Assembly (NCBI GenBank): GCA_046048135.1 | Contig: JBJOGR010000042.1 | Span: 1-64,000, forward strand | From: ATZT02 sp046048135 | Lineage (GTDB): Bacteria; Actinomycetota; Actinomycetes; S36-B12; UBA5976 | DNA length: 64,000 nucleotides | Reading direction: 5' to 3' | In this document: positions 25,418 to 33,532 of the stretch, one piece after another | Layout of the letters: every line of letters starts with the position of its first letter | Position numbering within the stretch: position 1 is the stretch's first letter | Made by a program: the position numbers and the translations under genes | The notes under the pieces: model-generated | Told to the model about the DNA's origin: nothing | The model's input: only the letters and a program-made list of their open reading frames with translations | Databases searched by the model: none

Positions 25418-26817
25418 TGGAAATAAATCAAGAAGTAAGAGATTTAGGAAAAGTTCATATTCTTGGTATTGGTGGAGCAGGCATGTCAGGAATTGCCCGA
25501 CTCTTGGTTGCTCAAGGAATAAGTGTTAGTGGTTCAGATGTTAAAGATTCTAGAAGAGTAGAAGCATTAAAAAAGTTAGGTGTAAAGATATTTATTGGAC
25601 ATGATGCAAAGAATTTAGAAAGCATTGACACAGTTATTCATTCGACAGCAATAAAGTCAAACAATATCGAATTAAAACATGCCACTGAAATAGGTTTGAG
25701 AATATTAAAAAGAAGTGATGCTTTGGGTGTTTTAACACGACAATTCGAAACAATTGCAGTGTCTGGAACACATGGAAAAACAACAACTACATCTATGGTT
25801 ACAGTTGCTTTGCAATCTTGTGGTCAAGATCCAACATTTGCAATTGGTAGTGAGTTATCTGAAACAGGTTCTAATGCGCATTTAGGTGAAAGTAAATACT
25901 TTGTAGTTGAGGCAGATGAATCAGATGGTACTTTTTTGCAACTTTCGCCAAAGATTGTGATTGTGACAAATGTTGAAGCAGATCACCTTGATCATTGGCA
26001 AACATTAGAAAGAATTGAACATGCCTTTGTCGAATTTACGCAATTAACTAAAAACAGAGATGGATTTGCAGTAATTTGCCAAGATGATCCAGGAGCAAAA
26101 AAATTAATTGAAGATGCGAAATCTAAATCTGTCAAAGTTTTAACGTATGGACAAAGTGAAAATAGTGATCTAGTAATTTCTAATTTGAAATTAGGAATTC
26201 CAGGACCATCTTTTGATTTAAAATATAAGGGTAAAGATATTGGAAGTATTAGTCTTAAAGTTTTAGGAACCCATAATGCTCTAAATGCAGCAGCAGCATT
26301 ACTGGTTGGTCTTGAACTTGGATTTGAATTTGAAAAATTAAAACAGGGAATATCTAATTTCTCTGGAACTCGCAGAAGATTTGAATTTAAAGGAAGTGTA
26401 AATGGGGTAAGAGTTTATGATGATTATGCCCATCATCCAACTGAAATAACTGCAACTTTAAAAGCGGCTAAAGACGTAGTTAAAGATGGCAAAATTATTG
26501 TTGCTTTCCAAGCGCATCATTATTATCGAACAGCTTTATTTAACAAAGAATTCGGTGAAGCATTAGGACTTGCAGATAACGTTGTGGTCTTAGAAGTTTT
26601 TGCACCAGGGGAGGAACCAATACCTGGTGCAAGTGGACAAACTATGGCATCTTTAGTTCCTCTGCCAAAATCTCAAGTAATTTTTGAACCTTCCATATCA
26701 AAAGTTGCAAGTCATTTAGTTTCTTGGGCAAAACCAAATGACATTATTATGACTTTAGGTGCAGGAGACATTGGATTACTTGCCCCAGAAGTTTTGAGTC
26801 TTCTAGAAAATAAGTAA
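25417..26817 (+). CDS. murC: UDP-MurNAc--L-alanine ligase MurC
   Basis: 466 residues with a GTG start overlapping the murG stop by one base. First amino acid ligase of the Mur series. Clear marks: HILGIGGAGMSGIARLL, the ATP loop GTHGKTTTTSM, the EADESDGTFL motif, HLDHW, and DDYAHHPTE in the C-terminal domain. No murB or ddl follows; ftsQ begins 5 bases later. Confidence 0.96.
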   Translation: MEINQEVRDLGKVHILGIGGAGMSGIARLLVAQGISVSGSDVKDSRRVEALKKLGVKIFIGHDAKNLESIDTVIHSTAIKSNNIELKHATEIGLRILKRSDALGVLTRQFETIAVSGTHGKTTTTSMVTVALQSCGQDPTFAIGSELSETGSNAHLGESKYFVVEADESDGTFLQLSPKIVIVTNVEADHLDHWQTLERIEHAFVEFTQLTKNRDGFAVICQDDPGAKKLIEDAKSKSVKVLTYGQSENSDLVISNLKLGIPGPSFDLKYKGKDIGSISLKVLGTHNALNAAAALLVGLELGFEFEKLKQGISNFSGTRRRFEFKGSVNGVRVYDDYAHHPTEITATLKAAKDVVKDGKIIVAFQAHHYYRTALFNKEFGEALGLADNVVVLEVFAPGEEPIPGASGQTMASLVPLPKSQVIFEPSISKVASHLVSWAKPNDIIMTLGAGDIGLLAPEVLSLLENK

Positions 26818-26822
26818 CTCGA

Positions 26823-27488
26823 GTGGTTAAAAAACATATTAAAAAACGTATCCAATTTCTAGTTATTTTCCTTTTGGCAGTTTTTGCCACAGTAATTTAT
26901 ATCGGCTGTTATTCAAGTCTTTTGATAGTGAAAAAAGTAGAAGTCCGAGGAGATCAAGTCGTCTCTGAGGAATCAATTTTGCAACTTGCTCAAGTACAAC
27001 AAAATATTCCTCTATTAAGGGTAGATATAACTCAAACTAATCAAAGAATTATGACCATCAGCCAACTTAAAAATGTTGATGTCAGACGTGGCTGGCCTTC
27101 CACTTTAGTTATAGAAGTTGTAGAAAGAACACCATTAGCAGTTACAGATATAGCTGAGGGAAGATATTTGATAGATGAAACAGGTGTGGCATATCAACCA
27201 GTGACGCCAGAATCAAATTTGCCATTAATTTATGGAAGTGATGAGCAAAATAGAGCAATAGGGATTAAAGCTTGGCAAAGTTTTCCAACTTGGCTTCAGT
27301 CTGAAGTAGTCTCCACTACGGTAGAAAATCCCAATACAATCTGGTTTTTATTAACAAGTGGTAGAAGAGTTGATTGGGGAAACCTGGAAAAATCTAATGA
27401 GAAAGCAGCAGTGTTGAAAGTTTTAAGAAGGATGGCTTCTTCAACTTACGATGTGTCTACCCCAGAAGTTCCTGTAGTTAAACCTTAA
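26823..27488 (+). CDS. ftsQ: Cell division protein FtsQ
   Basis: 221 residues, GTG start. A basic cytoplasmic tail (VKKHIKKRIQ), one membrane helix (about 11-31), then a POTRA-type domain (VEVRGDQVVSEESIL, LKNVDVRRGWPSTLVIEVVERTP) and the FtsQ beta domain. It scaffolds the divisome with FtsL. Its stop interlocks with that of convergent gabD in TTAA, and ftsZ, normally next, is displaced by 7.4 kb. Confidence 0.93.
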   Translation: MVKKHIKKRIQFLVIFLLAVFATVIYIGCYSSLLIVKKVEVRGDQVVSEESILQLAQVQQNIPLLRVDITQTNQRIMTISQLKNVDVRRGWPSTLVIEVVERTPLAVTDIAEGRYLIDETGVAYQPVTPESNLPLIYGSDEQNRAIGIKAWQSFPTWLQSEVVSTTVENPNTIWFLLTSGRRVDWGNLEKSNEKAAVLKVLRRMASSTYDVSTPEVPVVKP

Positions 27489-28990
27489 AAATCACTTGTT
27501 GCAACATATTTAATTTCAAGATATTCATCAATTCCTTCATAACCACCTTCGCGGCCCAAACCAGATTGTTTAACTCCACCAAATGGAGCAGAAGGATCTG
27601 AAACTAAGCCTCTATTTAGACCAATCATTCCAACTTGAAGTTGTTCACAAACTTTTAATCCACGTGCAAGATTTTTTGTGTAAACATATCCAGCTAGACC
27701 GTATTCACTTTTGTTCGCGATTAATAAAGCTTCATTTTCATCTTTTACTTTCACAACTGCTGCAACTGGACCAAAAACTTCTTCTTGAACAATTCTTGCA
27801 TCAGATTTAACATTGCCCAAAACAGTTGCAGGGTAATAACAACCAGGACCTACAGAAGGTGTACCACCTACAAGTTGATTAGCACCTTTTTCTAAAGCAT
27901 CTTTAACTAATTCACCAACAGACCCCACTGCTTTTCTATTTACAAGTGGAGCAAGAGTTGTCTCAGCATTTGTGCCATGCCCAACTTTCAAAGCACCCAT
28001 TCTTTGAGCTAATTTTGCAACAAATTCATCATGAACTTTTTCTTGTACAAAGAATCTATTTGCAGCTGTGCACGCTTGGCCACCATTTCGCATTTTTGCA
28101 ATCATGGCCCCATCAATAGCAGCATCAATGTCAGCATCATCTAAAACGATGAATGGTGCATTACCACCTAATTCCATAGAGCAATTCAAAACTCTTTCCG
28201 AAGCTTTTTTCAAAAGCATTTTTCCAATTCCGGTAGAACCAGTAAAAGAAAGTTTTCCAACGCGCTCATCACTTAATGCTGCATCAGTTAAAGGACCTGG
28301 TTTATTCGTTTGCAAGACAGAAACAGTTCCAGGAAGAGCTCCAGCATCAAGCATTATTTTGCTGATGAGAAGTGCAGTAAGTGGAGTTTCTGAAGCTGGT
28401 TTCAAAATAGCTGCACAGCCTGCAGCTAATGCAGCACCAACTTTTCTGGTGTACATAGCGGCTGGAAAATTCCAAGGTGTTATTAAAAATGCTATGCCAA
28501 TTGGTTGTTTGTAGGTCAAAATTTTATTTGCGCCACTTGGTGCATGCCTTAAGGATCCATCAATTCTTACCGCTTCTTCTGAAAACCATCTGAAAAATTC
28601 TGCTGCATACAAAACTTCAGCTTTAGCGTCAACTAAAGTTTTACCATTTTCTAGAGACATCAGATAAGCAATGTCGTCTGCTTGTTGAATCATTAATTCA
28701 AAAGTTTTTCGTAAAACTTCGCCTCGAACTCTGGGGGCAGTTTTTGCCCATTTTTCTTGGGCAACAACTGCGATATCTAATGCTTTTTCTAAGTCTTTAA
28801 TTCCTGCATTTGAAACTTTGGTTAGTAATTCACCATTTGCAGGATCCAATACTTCAAAATCTTCATTTTCACCCTTTAGAAAATCACTACCGATTAATAA
28901 ACCAGTAGGAACTTTTGAAAGAAGTTGCTTTGTCCTATCTGAATCAGGATTTTCAATAGCATCTGGAACTTGGATCAATTGGGTGGTCAT
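27485..28990 (-). CDS. gabD: Succinate-semialdehyde dehydrogenase (NAD(P)+)
   Basis: 501 residues, aldehyde dehydrogenase family. It most likely oxidises succinate semialdehyde to succinate. Catalytic residues are visible: Asn174 (TPWNFP), Lys197 (ILKPAS), Glu273 (MELGGN) and Cys307 (GGQACTAANRF). The C-terminal PFGGVKQSGLGREGG fits the GabD subgroup. AAAGG lies shortly before its ATG. It is the last gene of the - strand block between ftsQ and ftsZ. Substrate is inferred from subgroup similarity; a different semialdehyde is possible. Confidence 0.85.
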   Translation of the reverse strand: MTTQLIQVPDAIENPDSDRTKQLLSKVPTGLLIGSDFLKGENEDFEVLDPANGELLTKVSNAGIKDLEKALDIAVVAQEKWAKTAPRVRGEVLRKTFELMIQQADDIAYLMSLENGKTLVDAKAEVLYAAEFFRWFSEEAVRIDGSLRHAPSGANKILTYKQPIGIAFLITPWNFPAAMYTRKVGAALAAGCAAILKPASETPLTALLISKIMLDAGALPGTVSVLQTNKPGPLTDAALSDERVGKLSFTGSTGIGKMLLKKASERVLNCSMELGGNAPFIVLDDADIDAAIDGAMIAKMRNGGQACTAANRFFVQEKVHDEFVAKLAQRMGALKVGHGTNAETTLAPLVNRKAVGSVGELVKDALEKGANQLVGGTPSVGPGCYYPATVLGNVKSDARIVQEEVFGPVAAVVKVKDENEALLIANKSEYGLAGYVYTKNLARGLKVCEQLQVGMIGLNRGLVSDPSAPFGGVKQSGLGREGGYEGIDEYLEIKYVATSDF

Positions 28991-29038
28991 AAATTAATCC
29001 AATCACCTTTTAAATCAAGAGATCTTTTTGGGGTAATT

Positions 29039-30898
29039 TTAAAAAGGAATATCATCATTTTCTTCAATACTTTCCATAATAGATGCTGATAAACCTAAAG
29101 CTTTAGTGATTCTTTCCTCATCGTTAAGGTTTTTGGCTGGCGTTATTTCAATTATTTCTCCTGTTTTTAGATCAATTTGAATACCATCTACATCCGCAGT
29201 TACTTGTGCTTGGTTTGAAAATTCGCAAAAATCTTTAACCTTGCACCAATTGCAAGGGGGATTAGTTGAAGGGGCAAATAGAGTATCGCTTGCCCAATTA
29301 TCAACTTGTTCTGCCAATGTTGACCAAGCTTTATTCAAAACTTTTGGATTATGACAATCCCAAGTAATTACTTTGTGATGATCAGGAGATATTAATTCAA
29401 GTTCAACAACAATATTTGTAAAAGTACCAAGAGTGTTCAAAATATTTTTTGGAACACAATCACTGGAAACTAACTTCACTGCTAAGGGTAATTGGGGGTA
29501 AATATCGAAAAATAAATCATTTTCAATATCTTTAATCTTATTCGTAGTCTTTAATTCTCTCCAAAACAAAGTGTTATTTTTCACATACAAAATATCTGGT
29601 CTAGTTCCTATTGTGATGTCACTATCTGTATCAAAGGCAATTATTTCAACTTCAGTTGCAACTTTCGTGTCAGAATCAATTGAGCAGTTATCTATGTGTT
29701 GAATTAAATAATCTTTTGCAATCTCTAATTCTTGACTAGACCAGGACAATTCTTGACAAATCTCACCTAGTTTGTCGCCAATAATTAAATCTGTCACCTT
29801 ACATTTAATGCTTCGATTATGAGCTTTTTCTAACCATTTATGAACAAGCAATCCTCTTTGTTGTGATTGCGATGTCGAATCATTTAAAGTCCTTAAACCT
29901 AGTTCTTCAATCAAAAAATATTGTCTAGGACATTTACGATAGATGTTTAATTTAGATGGCGAATAAGATTTAGGCCATGGCGCATATGTTGTGATTCCTA
30001 AAATTCCTGGTCGAGTAGCTAATGTTTGACAACAAGTGTTTGCTTTGCAACTTCGACAATTAGAGCCAGGTTGTGCTAAACCTCCGTTTATTCTTTCTTT
30101 GACTATAGAAAGAGTTTTTTGTTCAAACCAATTTCTTGCTTCTTCTGGAGTTAAATCAACAATTAAAGCTACGCTTTGGTCTAAACATCCAATTTCTCTG
30201 ATTCTTACCCTTGCAAGATTTTGATTAATTTTAGAAACAGGATCTCTTTCTATATTCCAGTTTGATTCACTATGGGTAACTCCATCCGCCAAAATGCGAA
30301 GAGTGACTCCTATTTTTACATCATTTGGAAGATTTAATCCAGCTTTTGAATATTTTAAAAATCTAAATTCTCTGATTGAATTATCTGCATTTGTTAAAAA
30401 TATTCCCCACGAAAACCACTCCACATGTTGTTTGTCATCAATATCGAAAGCTTGAATTAGTTCTAATTCTGTAAATTCAATTCCATTATCTTTATCTAAT
30501 TTTTTAGATTGTTCAAAAGCTTTGATGTATCCAAGTAGTGCTTGATAGGCCCAGAGTTCATGAGATTTTTCAATTTTTCTTGGATTTTGGCTGATAATTT
30601 CAAATAAAAGTTTTTTTGCTAACTCTTCTTGATCATAATCTTCTTTAATCAGTAAACCTTGATTTATTCCCAAAATTAATGCTTCTCTTACTATCCCAAG
30701 AGGAAATGCTTCAAATTGTGGATATCTAAAAGGTTGGTAGTTTTCTGTTATTTTTGCACCAGGTCTTGATTTAATTGAAATAAAATCATGACAGGCTTTG
30801 TTGTTTTCGGCAGATATTTGAGTTGCACTGATTCTTAAAAAACTAGATTTTTTAAATTCAAAACCAGGTTTCCAATTGTCCTCAATTTGATATGTCAT
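29039..30898 (-). CDS. Tandem PD-(D/E)XK/Fe-S-type nuclease protein with SSB-like C-terminal tip
   Basis: 619 residues, no helicase motifs. The second module (about 310-560) looks active: SPSKLNIYRKCPRQYF (Cys323), His353, GTRPD (Asp435), RELK (Glu448, Lys450), Gln469, then CNWCKVKDFC (Cys549, 552, 558), the cysteine pattern of AddB/Cas4-type nucleases. The first module (about 20-290) repeats the layout (SATQISAENNKAC with Cys36; CRSCKANTCC at 281-290), but its E-x-K position reads FLK and the His position is lost. A 60-residue tail ends NDDIPF, like the tip of single-stranded DNA-binding protein. It starts on the last base of the upstream nuclease gene. DNA repair or processing is likely; the exact function is unknown. 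Confidence 0.75.
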   Translation of the reverse strand: MTYQIEDNWKPGFEFKKSSFLRISATQISAENNKACHDFISIKSRPGAKITENYQPFRYPQFEAFPLGIVREALILGINQGLLIKEDYDQEELAKKLLFEIISQNPRKIEKSHELWAYQALLGYIKAFEQSKKLDKDNGIEFTELELIQAFDIDDKQHVEWFSWGIFLTNADNSIREFRFLKYSKAGLNLPNDVKIGVTLRILADGVTHSESNWNIERDPVSKINQNLARVRIREIGCLDQSVALIVDLTPEEARNWFEQKTLSIVKERINGGLAQPGSNCRSCKANTCCQTLATRPGILGITTYAPWPKSYSPSKLNIYRKCPRQYFLIEELGLRTLNDSTSQSQQRGLLVHKWLEKAHNRSIKCKVTDLIIGDKLGEICQELSWSSQELEIAKDYLIQHIDNCSIDSDTKVATEVEIIAFDTDSDITIGTRPDILYVKNNTLFWRELKTTNKIKDIENDLFFDIYPQLPLAVKLVSSDCVPKNILNTLGTFTNIVVELELISPDHHKVITWDCHNPKVLNKAWSTLAEQVDNWASDTLFAPSTNPPCNWCKVKDFCEFSNQAQVTADVDGIQIDLKTGEIIEITPAKNLNDEERITKALGLSASIMESIEENDDIPF

Positions 30899-31821
30899 TA
30901 GTTTTCTTCTCCAAAGGGAAGCATGTCCATACCATTGTTTTGATTACTTGTTTTATTTCTGTCTCTTTTTTCAAGATTTTGTTTTTGTAATACTTCATCT
31001 GATTCCATGCTTCCAGGAGTAGGCGCAGCCGAATTTTTAGCAGGACAAACTTTAAGAAATGCGCAAGTTTTGCATATTGTGCCAGGATTTGCATTCCAAA
31101 TTAATTTCTCTAAAGACTTCTCCATCTTTTTTCTTGTGGTGACAAGGTGATGAACAGCACGATCAATCGCAGATTTATAAGTTGGACGATTTACTCGATC
31201 TCTGCCAGGAAGGTAAATAAGTTCGACTTCATCTACTTTTATGCCATTTTCTTGAAGTCCAGCTGCATATAGCATCACTTGTCTTAATGAGTCTGACAAA
31301 TATTGAGGCGCTGGTTTCTTACTAGTTTTGTAATCAGTAATTTTCACTAAACCATCTCTTGTGATTCGATCAAGTCGACCATAAAGTTTCACGGAATCAA
31401 AAAGAGCGGAAATTGGTCTTTCTAGGTCATCTAGATGTATTTCAATTTTCGTAGGGTCTTCTAAATCAAAATAACCTTTTAAAGATTCAGCGCTTTTGTC
31501 TTTTAAATTAGATATGTCTTCCTCTTTTAACCATTTAGAATTTAAATTTATTATTTCTTCGCCATTTTCTCTTAAAAGATTCCATGCAGCATCTTTGGTT
31601 CTATTTTCTTGTTTAATTTTTAACAAATTTTCCAAAACATTATGAACAAGTGTTCCAATAATTTGAGCTAAGGTTGTTGGTTCTCGCCAGCCTGCAACTG
31701 AAGAAAACCAATAAGCCAAGTTGCAGCGATCAAAATTAGAAAGTTGACTAGGTGAAACATGAAGGGGGAGGGTTTTACCGATGTCTAAAACTTTTACAGG
31801 AACTTGTTTGTCATCTGCCAT
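30898..31821 (-). CDS. RecB/Cas4-like PD-(D/E)XK nuclease with Fe-S-type cysteines
   Basis: 307 residues. The nuclease core is complete: VSPSQLSNFDRCNLAYWF (Cys33), GTLVHNVLE (His60), YGRLDR (Asp151), ITDYKTSK (Asp163, Lys165), QVMLYAAG (Gln181, Tyr185), and ICKTCAFLKVCP (Cys250, 253, 259). With Cys33 these could bind a 4Fe-4S cluster as in AddB and Cas4. No helicase domain. The charged C-terminus includes DMLPF five residues from the end. It follows pntB by 28 bases and overlaps the tandem nuclease gene by one base, so the two are likely partners. Single-domain relatives are common in Actinobacteria, mostly uncharacterised. Confidence 0.82.
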   Translation of the reverse strand: MADDKQVPVKVLDIGKTLPLHVSPSQLSNFDRCNLAYWFSSVAGWREPTTLAQIIGTLVHNVLENLLKIKQENRTKDAAWNLLRENGEEIINLNSKWLKEEDISNLKDKSAESLKGYFDLEDPTKIEIHLDDLERPISALFDSVKLYGRLDRITRDGLVKITDYKTSKKPAPQYLSDSLRQVMLYAAGLQENGIKVDEVELIYLPGRDRVNRPTYKSAIDRAVHHLVTTRKKMEKSLEKLIWNANPGTICKTCAFLKVCPAKNSAAPTPGSMESDEVLQKQNLEKRDRNKTSNQNNGMDMLPFGEEN

Positions 31822-31849
31822 TTTAAGTATTAGTTATAAAGATCAAACA

Positions 31850-33226
31850 TTACATAGTCTTTACAGCAGCAACAACTTTTGCAAGAGAATCTTTAGCATC
31901 ACCAAAAAGTAAAGTTGTTTTTTCATTAAATAATAACTCGTTTTCAACACCTGCAAATCCAGGTCGCATTGATCTCTTCATGAAAACTATTTGTTCTGCT
32001 TGATCAGCATTTAAAATTGGCATGCCAAATATTGGAGAGGTTGAATCTGTTCTTGCTGCAGGGTTTACAACATCATTAGCTCCTACTACAACTGCAACAG
32101 AAGTGTTAGCAAATTCAGAGTTAATCTCATCCATTTCTTTCAATTGTTCATAAGGAACATCAGCTTCAGCTAAAAGAACATTCATATGTCCAGGCATTCT
32201 TCCCGCAACAGGATGTATTGCGTATTCAACTTCAACACCTTTAGAAATTAACAAATCAACTAATTCGCGCAAAGTTTGTTGTGCTTGAGCAACAGCTAAG
32301 CCATAACCTGGAACAATAATTACTTTGGAAGCATAGGTAAGCATGATTGCAATATCGTTTGGTCCAGCACTTTTTACAGGTCGATCAGTTGCTGCAGCAG
32401 ACTGAGCACTTGCAGTAGCAGTAAACGCTCCAAACAAAGTCGAAGTTAATGGTCGACCCATCGCTTTTGCCATCAATTGAGTTAATAAAGTTCCCGAGGC
32501 CCCAACTAAAGTTCCTGCAACCAAAAGCAAGACGTTGTCTAAAACATAACCACTTGCTGCAACTGAGAGTCCTGTAAAAGCGTTTAACAAACTGATAACT
32601 ATAGGTACATCTGCACCACCTACAGGTAAAACAAATAAAACTCCCAAAATTAAAGACAAAATCACTAAAACCCATAAAGCCCAGATTTCTGGGATAACTA
32701 AAAGGTAGATGGAAAAGAACAAAGTTGCCATTGCCGTTGCGATGGTGATTGTTCGTCCAAACGGTAAAACTACTGGTCTTGAAGTCATCAATTCTTGAAG
32801 CTTTAAGAAAGTAACAATTGATCCAGTAAATGAAACTGAACCAATAACGACAGTAAAGACTGTTGCTAATAAGGCAATGAAACTTTCTTCTTTGCCGGCA
32901 TTTAAAAACTCAATAACTGAAACTGCCATCGCAGCTCCACCACCAACTCCATTAAATAGAGCAACCATTTGTGGCATCTGTGTCATTTGCACCTTACGTG
33001 CTGCAAAAAAACCAAAAATAGTACCGACTGCAACTGCAATCAAAATCCAATTTAAATGTTTTAAATTACTCTCAGAAAAGAAAACTATTGCAACAGCAGC
33101 AATTGCACCAACTGCTCCAATTCGGTTTCCAAGTCTTGCAGTCTTTGGAGAGGAGAGCGCTTTTAACGCGAAAATAAAAGCAAGTGCAGCTCCTAGATTT
33201 GCTAATTGTGACCAAACAGGTGTCAT
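31850..33226 (-). CDS. pntB: NAD(P) transhydrogenase subunit beta
   Basis: 458 residues: about eight to nine membrane helices (to about residue 265) followed by the NADP(H)-binding domain III, which contains VIIVPGYGLAVAQAQ, GRMPGHMNVLLAEADVPY and VGANDVVNPAA. With the alpha subunits it uses the proton gradient to reduce NADP+ with NADH. Its ATG overlaps the pntAB stop by four bases, so subunit synthesis is coupled. Confidence 0.96.
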   Translation of the reverse strand: MTPVWSQLANLGAALAFIFALKALSSPKTARLGNRIGAVGAIAAVAIVFFSESNLKHLNWILIAVAVGTIFGFFAARKVQMTQMPQMVALFNGVGGGAAMAVSVIEFLNAGKEESFIALLATVFTVVIGSVSFTGSIVTFLKLQELMTSRPVVLPFGRTITIATAMATLFFSIYLLVIPEIWALWVLVILSLILGVLFVLPVGGADVPIVISLLNAFTGLSVAASGYVLDNVLLLVAGTLVGASGTLLTQLMAKAMGRPLTSTLFGAFTATASAQSAAATDRPVKSAGPNDIAIMLTYASKVIIVPGYGLAVAQAQQTLRELVDLLISKGVEVEYAIHPVAGRMPGHMNVLLAEADVPYEQLKEMDEINSEFANTSVAVVVGANDVVNPAARTDSTSPIFGMPILNADQAEQIVFMKRSMRPGFAGVENELLFNEKTTLLFGDAKDSLAKVVAAVKTM

Positions 33227-33525
33227 TTGTTATCACCTAATTTATTCTTTTTAGATTTGAAAAGTTCAAGCATTCTATCTGTGACAACAAAACCGCCCAC
33301 CATATTAATTGTGGCAAGTACGACAGCGGCTAAACCTAGAAAAAGTTCAAGATTTGAATCAGCATGTCCTGTAACAATAATTGCTCCAACTAAAATCACT
33401 CCGTGAATTGCATTAGCACCAGACATTAGGGGAGTGTGCAAAATTGTTGAAACTTTTGAAACAACTTCAAATCCGACAAAAATACTTAATATAAAAATGG
33501 TAAGTAAAGCAATACCTGCATCCAT
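33223..33525 (-). CDS. pntAB: NAD(P) transhydrogenase subunit alpha, part 2 (membrane)
   Basis: 100 residues with three or four membrane helices, including FVGFEVVSKV and HTPLMSGANAIHGVI. This is the small membrane piece that in many bacteria is split from the nucleotide-binding alpha subunit, giving a three-subunit enzyme. It lies 7 bases after pntAA and overlaps pntB by 4. Confidence 0.94.
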   Translation of the reverse strand: MDAGIALLTIFILSIFVGFEVVSKVSTILHTPLMSGANAIHGVILVGAIIVTGHADSNLELFLGLAAVVLATINMVGGFVVTDRMLELFKSKKNKLGDNK

Positions 33526-33532
33526 TAAATAA

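Noticed and set aside
29039..31821. Cas4 genes of a CRISPR system
   Set aside because: No repeats, Cas1, Cas2 or effector genes nearby; the Cas4-like resemblance is the shared Fe-S nuclease fold.
32877..33254. 125-codon frame antisense to pntB
   Set aside because: Shadow of hydrophobic membrane segments; no start signal or family resemblance.
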